A stretch of DNA of 64,000 bases from Streptomyces sp. NBC_01465. GTDB lineage: Bacteria; Actinomycetota; Actinomycetes; Streptomycetales; Streptomycetaceae. The stretch is taken from NCBI RefSeq assembly GCF_036227325.1, contig NZ_CP109467.1, forward strand, positions 7,936,001 through 8,000,000. The letters are read 5' to 3'. The notes under the pieces are model-generated. The model saw only the letters and a program-made list of their open reading frames with translations. It made no database searches and was not told where the DNA came from. This document shows, piece by piece, positions 48,127 to 55,355 of the stretch; position 1 is the stretch's first letter; every line of letters begins with the position of its first letter. Made by a program: the position numbers and the translations under genes.

Positions 48127-50904
48127 TTACCCGGTCCTGCGGGACAACCTCGTCGATCCGCCCGAGACGTCGATCACCTTGCCGCTGTTCTTGTTGAGGA
48201 CCTTGGAGATCGTGTTCGTGGCCGAGAAGGGGTTGGAGGCGAACGCGTCCAGCGCACAGACCGTGTTGGAGGAGGCCGGGTTCTTCGTCCCGGCGCACAC
48301 GACCTTGATCGTGTGAGGACCCGTAGCGAGCTCCGTACTCTCGAACAGCGGCACCTGCTTCGTCACCGTCGAGGCATAGGCGTCGATGCCCGTCTGGGTC
48401 AGGGCGCCGTCGATGTAGACGTCGACCTTCCCCATGTTCGGCTGCTTCATGCCGAGATACCGAATGCCCTGGCCGGTGAACGAGTACTGGACGTAGTCGC
48501 CCGCCCTGGCGGTGTAGTTCTCAGACCCTTTGAAGTCCTGCGAGTCGTTCCAGTTCGACCAGCCTGAGGAATAGGTGAGACCGGCGTCCTTGTCGTCGAC
48601 GTAGGCCCAAAGCCGGCGTACGAGCGACTTCGACGCGGCGGAAGCGTTCCCCTGCGCGTCCACGACGTAGAGACGGTAGTCGCCGACCGTCGGCGGGACA
48701 TTGATGGTCGTCGCGGTTCCGGCTGCCTTCGTCATCGTGGGGCCGACGGTGAACGTCGTTGTACCGGAGGGAGCCAGCCAGAGAGTCCTGGTCGCGTCAC
48801 CGATGGTGCGGACGGGGATGGACGATTCGCCCTTGTCGGTGAAGGTGCCGGCGGGCAGGGCGTAGTCCTGCCGGCTCAGGTGGCTCCAGGGGACGATGTC
48901 CTTGTAGGCGGATTCCAGGCCGGAGTTCATGGCGATGCTGTACGCCTGTGACGGCCACACGTTGTCCGCGTACGCGTGCACGTCCTCGATGGTGCTGCTC
49001 GGGACGTTCTTGTCGGCGATCTTGTTGACGGTGCCGTAGGTGTTGGTGATGCTCAGGTCGTGCTGTCGGCCCCAGGTGCCGGAGTTGATGGTGTAGGCCA
49101 CGTTCGGGTCGACGTCGAGAACGTTGTCGTGGAATTTGATGTAGGCGGAGCCTTCATCGGGGTGGAGTCCGTACTTGTGGCCGGCCGGAACGCCCTGGAT
49201 GTAGTTGTTGCTGATCTCGGTTCCCGGCTGGCTGCCCAGCGTGTAGATGGGGGCGGAGTCGCCGAGCACCTGCATCGTGTCGACGAGCTGGTTGTGACTG
49301 ATGGTGTTGTTCTTCGCTGTGGTGGTCGGCACACCCGGTCGGATCGAGTTCGCCGAACCGTCGAAGTTCCACCATCCCCAACCGAGGGTGATGCCCGCCC
49401 ACGGGGACTTCTCGACCCGGTTGTGCTGCACGGACAGGGAATCGACGAAGTATGCCGACACGGCGCTGGACCCCTGGAACAGCACTGCGCTGTCGTAGAG
49501 GTAGTTGTCCGTTATCGAGATGTTCTTGCAGACGCCCTCGACGTTTACCGGGTACTTCTCGTTGTTCGTCGAGGTGTAGTCCCCGATGTACACGTGCTGG
49601 GGGTGCCCCACGGTGATGGCGGATCCGGCTATGTCATTCGTGACGTTGCCGGTCAACTGCGAGTCCGTCACGTCGTTGACCATGTTGATTCCGTCGGCGC
49701 CGGAATGCTGCACCGTGTTGCGCCGGAGGACGATCCCGTCGGCGTTCTCGATGTGGATGATCCCCGGCGGCAGGTCGACGTTGCGGTAGGTGTACGCGTG
49801 GAAGTTCTTCTTCGCGTACACGGTCGAGCTGGAGTTGCCCTGCTGGCCCTGCCGGAAGACGGAGCCCGCGACATTGGTCAGGTTCCAGTCGGAGTGCTCG
49901 ACCGTGAGCCCGGAGAACGTGATGTTCCGCGCGTGGTCGGTCGTGGACGTTCCGGCGATCTTGATGAGGGTGGACACGTTGTTCGGTGCGAAGACCTGCG
50001 CCGACGTCATGTCCTCGGAGCCGGACTTGTAGTAGTACAGCGTGTGGTTCGTCTTGTTGAAATAGAACTCGCCCGGCTGGTCCAGGAATTCGTACGCGTT
50101 CATGAAGGTGTGCGTGCCGCCGGCGGCGTTGAAGTTGCCGTTCGGCGGCCCCTGGGCGATGGCCGCACCCGGCTGCTGGAACAGGGCGACGCGATTGGCG
50201 CCGTCCGAACTCGTTGTGATCTGACGGACTCCCACGATGGCCGTGGTCCAGGTCGTTGCCGACTTGATCTCGACGTCGTCCTGGTTGGAGGCGACAGCGG
50301 GCAGATCGGAGAGGCTGTACTTGGCTCCGTCGCACTGCGATCCCGACTCCCAGGCCCAGGGAGCCTGGCCGGCCGTGATGCTGTAGTTGCCGTAGCACCC
50401 GGCCGAGTTGATCGATTTCGAGGCCATCTGGGCGCGCTTGCCGTTGATGTAGAGAGCGCGGAGCTTGTTGTCGCGGTCCAGCGGGGCCTTCCAGATGTTC
50501 CCGCTGTGCTGTGTCCAGCCGGTCACCTGAACGCCTCCGTTCAGCACCGGCTTCTCGCTCTGGTAGGCGGCGTACACGACATGGTGGCCGTTCGTTCCGG
50601 AGTCGGCCGGCGTGAAGGTGATGGTGCTGCTCACCGGGTAGTTGCCGCCGCGGAGATAGACGTTGATGTCTCCGGTCATGTTGCTGTTGACCGTGCGCAC
50701 GACGTCCCGGGCGTGCTGCAGGGTCTTGAACGGCGCGGTGATCGTCCCGGCGTTGGCGTCGTTTCCGCCGGGGGCGACGTAGTAGGTCGCCTGGGTCGCG
50801 GCCGAAGCCGGGGTCGGTGTCGTGAGGGAGGTCAGCAGCGCGGTGGAGAGAGCCATCGCAAGCACCGCTGGCAACTTGCCGATGGTGGAGGTGACGGGCT
50901 TCAT
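48127..50904 (-). CDS. Secreted parallel beta-helix carbohydrate-active protein, C-terminal lectin truncated
   Basis: 925-aa secreted protein. Signal peptide (LPAVLAMALSTALLTSL, cut near ASA). Then YYVAPGGNDANAGTITAPFK and LRGGNYPVSSTITFTPADSG open a right-handed parallel beta-helix (to about residue 620) with repeated N-x-I turns (NADGIVLRRNTVQHSGADGI). The start resembles GH141-like and related beta-helix glycosidases; activity is not certain. A beta-sandwich (WAYVDDKDAGLTYSSGWSNW..., ~780-890) looks CBM-like. The last residues SGKVIDVSGGST are the opening of a ricin-type CBM13, broken off after about 20 residues by unrelated sequence (RLSRRTG). The main domains are whole, so it may still work without the lectin. 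Confidence 0.82.
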   Translation of the reverse strand: MKPVTSTIGKLPAVLAMALSTALLTSLTTPTPASAATQATYYVAPGGNDANAGTITAPFKTLQHARDVVRTVNSNMTGDINVYLRGGNYPVSSTITFTPADSGTNGHHVVYAAYQSEKPVLNGGVQVTGWTQHSGNIWKAPLDRDNKLRALYINGKRAQMASKSINSAGCYGNYSITAGQAPWAWESGSQCDGAKYSLSDLPAVASNQDDVEIKSATTWTTAIVGVRQITTSSDGANRVALFQQPGAAIAQGPPNGNFNAAGGTHTFMNAYEFLDQPGEFYFNKTNHTLYYYKSGSEDMTSAQVFAPNNVSTLIKIAGTSTTDHARNITFSGLTVEHSDWNLTNVAGSVFRQGQQGNSSSTVYAKKNFHAYTYRNVDLPPGIIHIENADGIVLRRNTVQHSGADGINMVNDVTDSQLTGNVTNDIAGSAITVGHPQHVYIGDYTSTNNEKYPVNVEGVCKNISITDNYLYDSAVLFQGSSAVSAYFVDSLSVQHNRVEKSPWAGITLGWGWWNFDGSANSIRPGVPTTTAKNNTISHNQLVDTMQVLGDSAPIYTLGSQPGTEISNNYIQGVPAGHKYGLHPDEGSAYIKFHDNVLDVDPNVAYTINSGTWGRQHDLSITNTYGTVNKIADKNVPSSTIEDVHAYADNVWPSQAYSIAMNSGLESAYKDIVPWSHLSRQDYALPAGTFTDKGESSIPVRTIGDATRTLWLAPSGTTTFTVGPTMTKAAGTATTINVPPTVGDYRLYVVDAQGNASAASKSLVRRLWAYVDDKDAGLTYSSGWSNWNDSQDFKGSENYTARAGDYVQYSFTGQGIRYLGMKQPNMGKVDVYIDGALTQTGIDAYASTVTKQVPLFESTELATGPHTIKVVCAGTKNPASSNTVCALDAFASNPFSATNTISKVLNKNSGKVIDVSGGSTRLSRRTG

Positions 50905-51025
50905 CGTCTGCCCCTCCTGCTGGTCCGGGCGGTCGGGAACGCGTTCACGGGGCGGCTCCAGGGTGTGTTGTCAGTGTGGTTGACGTGCATCTTCATCGGC
51001 CCGAGCCCTTGGGTGGCCCGAGGAC

Positions 51026-51185
51026 TCAGGAGCGTCGGTGAGTGGCACAACCTCGCGTATGGGGGCGACAGAAGGCGGTCGCGGCGCCGGTGGTGAGCGC
51101 GTTGATCTTGTCCTCTGCGAGGTTGTGGAGCAGTTCGCTCAGGTGGCTGCCCGTGGTGGTCACCTTGTCGATCAGGGGCATCGGG
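51026..51185 (-). pseudogene. C-terminal fragment of an amidohydrolase
   Basis: A leftward frame with very high GC third positions reads IDKVTTTGSHLSELLHNLAE and DKINALTTGAATAFCRPH, ending at TGA 51026-51028. It resembles the end of amidohydrolase-2 proteins (compare DELLDGCAEHEIHALLAGTA of the gene at 54133). The upstream part is gone, replaced by the tail of the aldo/keto reductase. Rest of 50905-51171 shows no gene. Confidence 0.5.
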
Positions 51186-52248
51186 GACCACCCCCGCGAG
51201 TGCCGCCATCGTGTGCCGCGGACCGTCCATCGGGTGCGGGGAGGTCAGCCGTCCCCTGAGTACCGCTGGTGATCACTACGTCGGACCTGATCAGCCCCTG
51301 GTGCAGGAGATCGTCCCAGAGCGCCCCGGGTACGGCGTTTCGCTGGAGCTCCGCATTCCGTGTCACTTGTGAGCGATCGCGCATGCCCAGCGTGACATTG
51401 ACGGTGCTGGGGTGGGTGGCAGGGAAGGCGATGGCGGCGGCGGGAATGCTGGTGCCGTGTTCTTTGCAGACGTCTGCGATCGCCCGTGCACGGGCGACCA
51501 GTTCCGGTGGGGCGTCCTGGTAGTCGTACTTCATGCCTTCGTCGGGCCACTCACGAGAGAGCAGGCCGGAGTTGAAGACGCCGACTGCGACAACGCTCTT
51601 GCCCGATTCCTGCGCGGCGGGCAGGACGTCGTCCAAGGCGGACTGGTCGAGGAGGGTGTAGCGCCCGGCGAGCATGACCACGTCGGCGGCGGTCTCGCGC
51701 AGGAAGCGGGCGAGCATGGCGGACTGGTTCATGCCGGCGCCTATCGCGCCGACGACTCCTTGGTCGCGCAGGTCGGCGAGGGCGGGCATGGCCTCGTCGG
51801 CGGCCTGCCGCCAGTGGTCGTCGGGGTCGTGCAGGTAGACGACGTCCAGCCGGTCCAGGCCGGTGCGCTCCAGGGTGTTCTCGATGGACCGCAGGACGCC
51901 GTCGCGGCTGAAGTCCCACTGTCTGCGCAGGTCGTCCCGTACGACGAAGCCCTCACTGTCGACGCCCTGCGGACGTTCGTTGGGGACGAGGAGCCGGCCG
52001 ACCTTGGAGGAGACGACGTACTCGTCCCGGGGGCGCTGCCGCAGGGCCGCCCCGAGGCGCTGTTCGGAGAGTCCGAGGCCGTAGTGCGGTGCGGTGTCGA
52101 AGTACCGGATGCCCGCGTCCCAGGCCGCGTCGACGGCGGCCGACGCGTCGGCCGCCGAGGTGGTCCGGTAGAGGTTGCCGATGACCGACGCGCCGAATCC
52201 GAGTTCGGTGAGTTCGACGGAGGTGTGGTGGATGTTCCGGCGTTGCAT
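51172..52248 (-). CDS. Aldo/keto reductase, D-threo-aldose (L-fucose) dehydrogenase-like
   Basis: 358-aa NAD(P)-dependent oxidoreductase. ATG 52248 has GAGGAGG upstream. Motifs: LGFGASVIGNLYRTTSAAD, FDTAPHYGLGLSEQRLG (Asp/Tyr), VVSSKVGRLL (Lys) and VVYLHDP (His), the AKR tetrad. The N-terminal text is that of L-fucose/D-threo-aldose 1-dehydrogenases, oxidising C1 of the sugar to the lactone, step one of the non-phosphorylating route. After LIRSDVV the tail (TSGTQGTADLPAPDGRS...) is unlike the family and overlaps the amidohydrolase relic, so the natural end was probably lost. Last gene of the leftward operon. Confidence 0.87.
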   Translation of the reverse strand: MQRRNIHHTSVELTELGFGASVIGNLYRTTSAADASAAVDAAWDAGIRYFDTAPHYGLGLSEQRLGAALRQRPRDEYVVSSKVGRLLVPNERPQGVDSEGFVVRDDLRRQWDFSRDGVLRSIENTLERTGLDRLDVVYLHDPDDHWRQAADEAMPALADLRDQGVVGAIGAGMNQSAMLARFLRETAADVVMLAGRYTLLDQSALDDVLPAAQESGKSVVAVGVFNSGLLSREWPDEGMKYDYQDAPPELVARARAIADVCKEHGTSIPAAAIAFPATHPSTVNVTLGMRDRSQVTRNAELQRNAVPGALWDDLLHQGLIRSDVVITSGTQGTADLPAPDGRSAAHDGGTRGGGPRCP

Positions 52249-52274
52249 GACGTCCTCCTCGTGGATGCCGACGG

Positions 52275-53036
52275 TCATCGGCCCAGCCATCCGCCGTCGA
52301 CGGGCAGGACGACGCCGTGGACGTAGGCGGCGGCGTCGGAGGCGAGGAAGACCGTGGCACCCGCCAGGTCGTCGGCCTGGCCCCAGCAGCCGGCCGGGAT
52401 GCGGTCCAAGATGGCTTTGCTGCGGGCAGGGTCGTCCTGGAGGGCCTGGGTGTTGTCGGTGGCTATGTAGCCCGGGGCGATGGCGTTGACGTTGACGCCG
52501 TGCGGGGCCCACTCATTGGCCAGCGCCTTGGTCAGTCCGGCGATGCCGTGCTTGGCGGCGGTGTAGCCGGGGACGGTGATGCCGCCCTGGAAGCTGAGCA
52601 GCGACGCCGTGAAGATGACCTTTCCCTGGCCGCGGGTCACCATCGCCCCGCCGACCGCACGGGTCAGCGTGAACTGCGCGTTGAGGTTGACCTGGAGCAC
52701 CAACTCCCAGTCGGAGTCCGTATGTTCGGCGGCGGGGGCGCGGCGGATCGTGCCCGCGTTGTTGACCAGGATGTCCACCGCCCGCTCACGCCCGGCGAGG
52801 TCCGCGCCCAGAGCCCGTACGGCTGCGGGGTCGGCGAAGTCGGTCCGGATCGCCTCGAAGCTGCGGCCCGTGGCACGCACGTCCTTCTCCACATCGCTGC
52901 CGGCCCCCTCCAGGTTCGCGCTGACGCCGATGACGTCCGCTCCGGCCTCGGCGAGCGCGCGGGCCATGGCCCGGCCGATTCCGCGCCGGGCCCCGGTGAC
53001 GACGGCGAGCTTCCCGGTGAGGTCGAAGGCGGTCAT
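52275..53036 (-). CDS. SDR dehydrogenase, KduD-like
   Basis: 253-aa classical short-chain dehydrogenase: TGARRGIG cofactor motif (from residue ~15), NNAG, catalytic Ser in FTASLLS, and YTAAK (Tyr, Lys). Closest in pattern to 2-deoxy-D-gluconate/2-keto-3-deoxy-sugar-acid dehydrogenases, so it could oxidise a 2-keto-3-deoxy-L-fuconate-type intermediate. ATG overlaps the stop of the Zn-dehydrogenase (ATGA); the aldo/keto reductase follows 26 nt later. Confidence 0.88.
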   Translation of the reverse strand: MTAFDLTGKLAVVTGARRGIGRAMARALAEAGADVIGVSANLEGAGSDVEKDVRATGRSFEAIRTDFADPAAVRALGADLAGRERAVDILVNNAGTIRRAPAAEHTDSDWELVLQVNLNAQFTLTRAVGGAMVTRGQGKVIFTASLLSFQGGITVPGYTAAKHGIAGLTKALANEWAPHGVNVNAIAPGYIATDNTQALQDDPARSKAILDRIPAGCWGQADDLAGATVFLASDAAAYVHGVVLPVDGGWLGR

Positions 53037-54094
53037 ACGGTGACTCCCTGAGTGTCGTCAGTGGTGCTGGTGGTGTCGGTGCAGTCCACGAGGATCTTCA
53101 TGACGTCACCGCCGCCCTCCAGCGCCTCGAAAGCGGCGGGCGCCTGCGTGAGGGGGACGACCTTGCTGATCAGCCGCTCGGCCGGGATGGTGCCGTCGGC
53201 GACCAGGGCCACGGCCCGCTCGAAGTCGTAGCGGTCGTACAACCGGGCTCCCACCAGGGTGAGTTCGCGCCAGAAGAAGCGGTGCAGGTTCACCTCGCGG
53301 GGGCGGGGGTGGATGGCGACGAGGCACAGACGGCCGCGTACACCCAGCACGTCGACCGCGGTCTCCACGCCGCCCGCCGCGCCGGACACCTCGAAGGCGA
53401 CGTCCGCCCCCGCGTTCCCGGTCCACTGCCCCACCAGTGCCGGCACGTCGACGTCGGCCGGATTCCAGGCCGTCAGCCCCAACTCCTCGGCGAGCAGCCT
53501 TCGGTGGGCGCTCAGTTCCACCACTCGGACCTCGGCGCCCGCGGCCCGCGCGACCAGCGCGATGAGGATGCCGACGGGGCCGCCGCCGACCACGACGACC
53601 TTCTCGCCCTCGGTGACCTGGGCCCGGCCCACGTCGTGCACGGCGACCGCCGTCGGCTCGACGAGCGCGGCGCGGTCCAGGGGCAGGGTCTCGGGCAGGC
53701 GGACGAGCGTCGAGGCGGGCACGATCCAGCGCTGCTGCATGGCGCCCGGGGAGTCGATACCGATGAAGTCGAGGTGCTGGCAGATGTGTTGATGGCCTTG
53801 GAGACAGGCCGGGCAGGTGTCGTCCCAGCGCAGCGGCATCACGGTGACCGCATCGCCTGGCTGCCAGCCGTCCACGCCCCCGCCGACGCGGAGGACACGG
53901 CCGGACATCTCGTGCCCCAGGACTGCGGGCATACGTACCCGGGCGTCCATGTCGCCGTGGAAGATGTGCAGATCAGTGCCGCAGATACCGACATAGGCGG
54001 GGGCCAGCTCCACCTCACCGGGACCGGGGGAGCGGGTCTCGGCGGGAGCCGTGTCCAGGGCGCGGGCGGCCGTATAGCGGACGGCGAGTGTCAT
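53033..54094 (-). CDS. Zn-dependent MDR alcohol dehydrogenase
   Basis: 353-aa medium-chain dehydrogenase (sorbitol/threonine dehydrogenase type). Catalytic Zn site CGTDLHIFHGD and GHEMSGRV; a structural Zn loop is reduced (CPACLQGHQHIC); Rossmann VVVVGGGPVGILIALVARAAG. It likely acts on a sugar or sugar-acid hydroxyl in the same pathway. It overlaps the SDR start and follows the amidohydrolase by 38 nt. Confidence 0.88.
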   Translation of the reverse strand: MTLAVRYTAARALDTAPAETRSPGPGEVELAPAYVGICGTDLHIFHGDMDARVRMPAVLGHEMSGRVLRVGGGVDGWQPGDAVTVMPLRWDDTCPACLQGHQHICQHLDFIGIDSPGAMQQRWIVPASTLVRLPETLPLDRAALVEPTAVAVHDVGRAQVTEGEKVVVVGGGPVGILIALVARAAGAEVRVVELSAHRRLLAEELGLTAWNPADVDVPALVGQWTGNAGADVAFEVSGAAGGVETAVDVLGVRGRLCLVAIHPRPREVNLHRFFWRELTLVGARLYDRYDFERAVALVADGTIPAERLISKVVPLTQAPAAFEALEGGGDVMKILVDCTDTTSTTDDTQGVTV

Positions 54095-54132
54095 CGTGTT
54101 CTCCAGAGTTCCTTCAGCCCGGGCGCCGACGG

Positions 54133-55017
54133 TCAGCTGCGGGCGGGGAGGCGGTAGAAGGTGGTCGCGGTGCCGGCGAGGAGCGCGTGGATCTCGTGTT
54201 CGGCACAGCCGTCGAGCAGTTCGTCGACGGTGGCGGCCCAGCGGTTCCAGCCGCCGGCGAGGTTGGCGACCGGCCAGTCGGAGCCGAACATCAGCCGGTC
54301 GGGGCCGAAGGCGGTGAGCAGGATGTCCCAGACCGGGCGGATGTCGGCGGTGGTCCAGTGGTCGTGGTCGGCCTCGGTGATCAGTCCCGACAGCTTGCAG
54401 ACCACCTGTGGGTGCGCGGCCAGCCGGTGCACCTGACGTCGCCAGTCCGCCAGTTCGCGCCGGGCGATGTCCGGCTTGCCGGCGTGGTTGAGGACCTGGG
54501 GCAGGTCGGGGAAGCGTTCGGCCAGGTTGATCGCCTGGTCGAGCTGGTGGCTGCGGACCAGTACGTCGTAGGAGAGCCCGCGGTCTCTGGCCGCAGCCAA
54601 CCCCCGCTCAACATCCGGGCGTTGCAGCCAGCCCGGGTCCGTCTCGCCCTGGACGAGATGGCGCAGGGAGCGCAGATACGCGCCGCCCGGTCCGGCGATC
54701 ATCCGGTCCAGCACCTCACCGATCGCCGGCGACGTCAGGTCTGCCCAGCCGACCACGGCCTCGATCAGTGGCTCCTGCTCCGCGAGGGCGAGCAGGTCCT
54801 CGGTCTCGGGCACGTCCGGCATGCACTGCACGGTCACCGTGCTGTGCAGGTGACGGCCCGCGATGGGACGGGTCGCGGTGGAGCGCAGGTCGCCGGGGGT
54901 GAAGGTACGGCTGATCGATGCCAGGCCGGGGTCGTCGAGCCAGGGCTGCGGACGCCGGTCCAGGTCCCAGAGATGGTGGTGCGCATCGATGAGGACGCGG
55001 GCGGGGGCGGGGGTCAT
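54133..55017 (-). CDS. Amidohydrolase family sugar lactonase (L-fuconolactonase/rhamnonolactonase type)
   Basis: 294-aa amidohydrolase-2 (COG3618) protein: DAHHHLWDLDRRPQPWL at the N-terminus, NHAGKPDI in the middle and MFGSDWPVANL with the catalytic Asp. COG3618 proteins next to mutarotases and dehydrogenases are known L-fucono-, L-rhamnono- or galactonolactonases, here opening the lactone made by the first dehydrogenase. ATG 55017 overlaps the mutarotase stop (ATGA). Confidence 0.9.
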   Translation of the reverse strand: MTPAPARVLIDAHHHLWDLDRRPQPWLDDPGLASISRTFTPGDLRSTATRPIAGRHLHSTVTVQCMPDVPETEDLLALAEQEPLIEAVVGWADLTSPAIGEVLDRMIAGPGGAYLRSLRHLVQGETDPGWLQRPDVERGLAAARDRGLSYDVLVRSHQLDQAINLAERFPDLPQVLNHAGKPDIARRELADWRRQVHRLAAHPQVVCKLSGLITEADHDHWTTADIRPVWDILLTAFGPDRLMFGSDWPVANLAGGWNRWAATVDELLDGCAEHEIHALLAGTATTFYRLPARS

Positions 55018-55355
55018 GGCAGGTTCCACGTCGGGTCGAGGTGCCAGATCTCGGTCAGTTCCGTCCACTGGCGTGAGTCGCCCCGGTCGGGCCAGGGTTC
55101 CTGGCAGGGGTCGGTGAGTTTCCACCATTCCTGGGTTTCGGGGTCGGCTTCGAGGGTGGCCATGTCGGCCTCGAAGTCGTCGCCGAGGTATTCGAAGTAG
55201 GCGAACAGCGCATCGCCGTGGAGGAAGATGCTGTAGTTGCCGATGTTCGCCCGGTGCAGAGCCGCTTCGACGCCGGTCCAGACGGCGGAGTGGAGTCTGA
55301 GGTACTCCTCGCGGTGTTCGGGGCGGAGTCTGATCGTCTGGGCCATGCGTTTCAT
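55014..55355 (-). CDS. L-rhamnose/L-fucose mutarotase (RhaM-like, DUF718)
   Basis: 113-aa dimeric alpha+beta barrel that interconverts sugar anomers: IRLRPEHREEYLRLHSAVW, NIGNYSIFLHGDALFAYFEY, WWKLTDPCQEPWP and WHLD, with the family's His and Tyr residues. In pathways that start with a C1 dehydrogenase, the mutarotase supplies the right anomer. ATG 55355 overlaps the stop of the preceding 670-aa enzyme; ATG 55346 is an alternative. Confidence 0.93.
   Translation of the reverse strand: MKRMAQTIRLRPEHREEYLRLHSAVWTGVEAALHRANIGNYSIFLHGDALFAYFEYLGDDFEADMATLEADPETQEWWKLTDPCQEPWPDRGDSRQWTELTEIWHLDPTWNLP

Noticed and set aside
48976..51096. 706-aa plus-strand frame opposite the beta-helix gene
   Set aside because: Val/Gly/Asp/Arg-rich shadow; the minus strand has signal peptide and domain structure.
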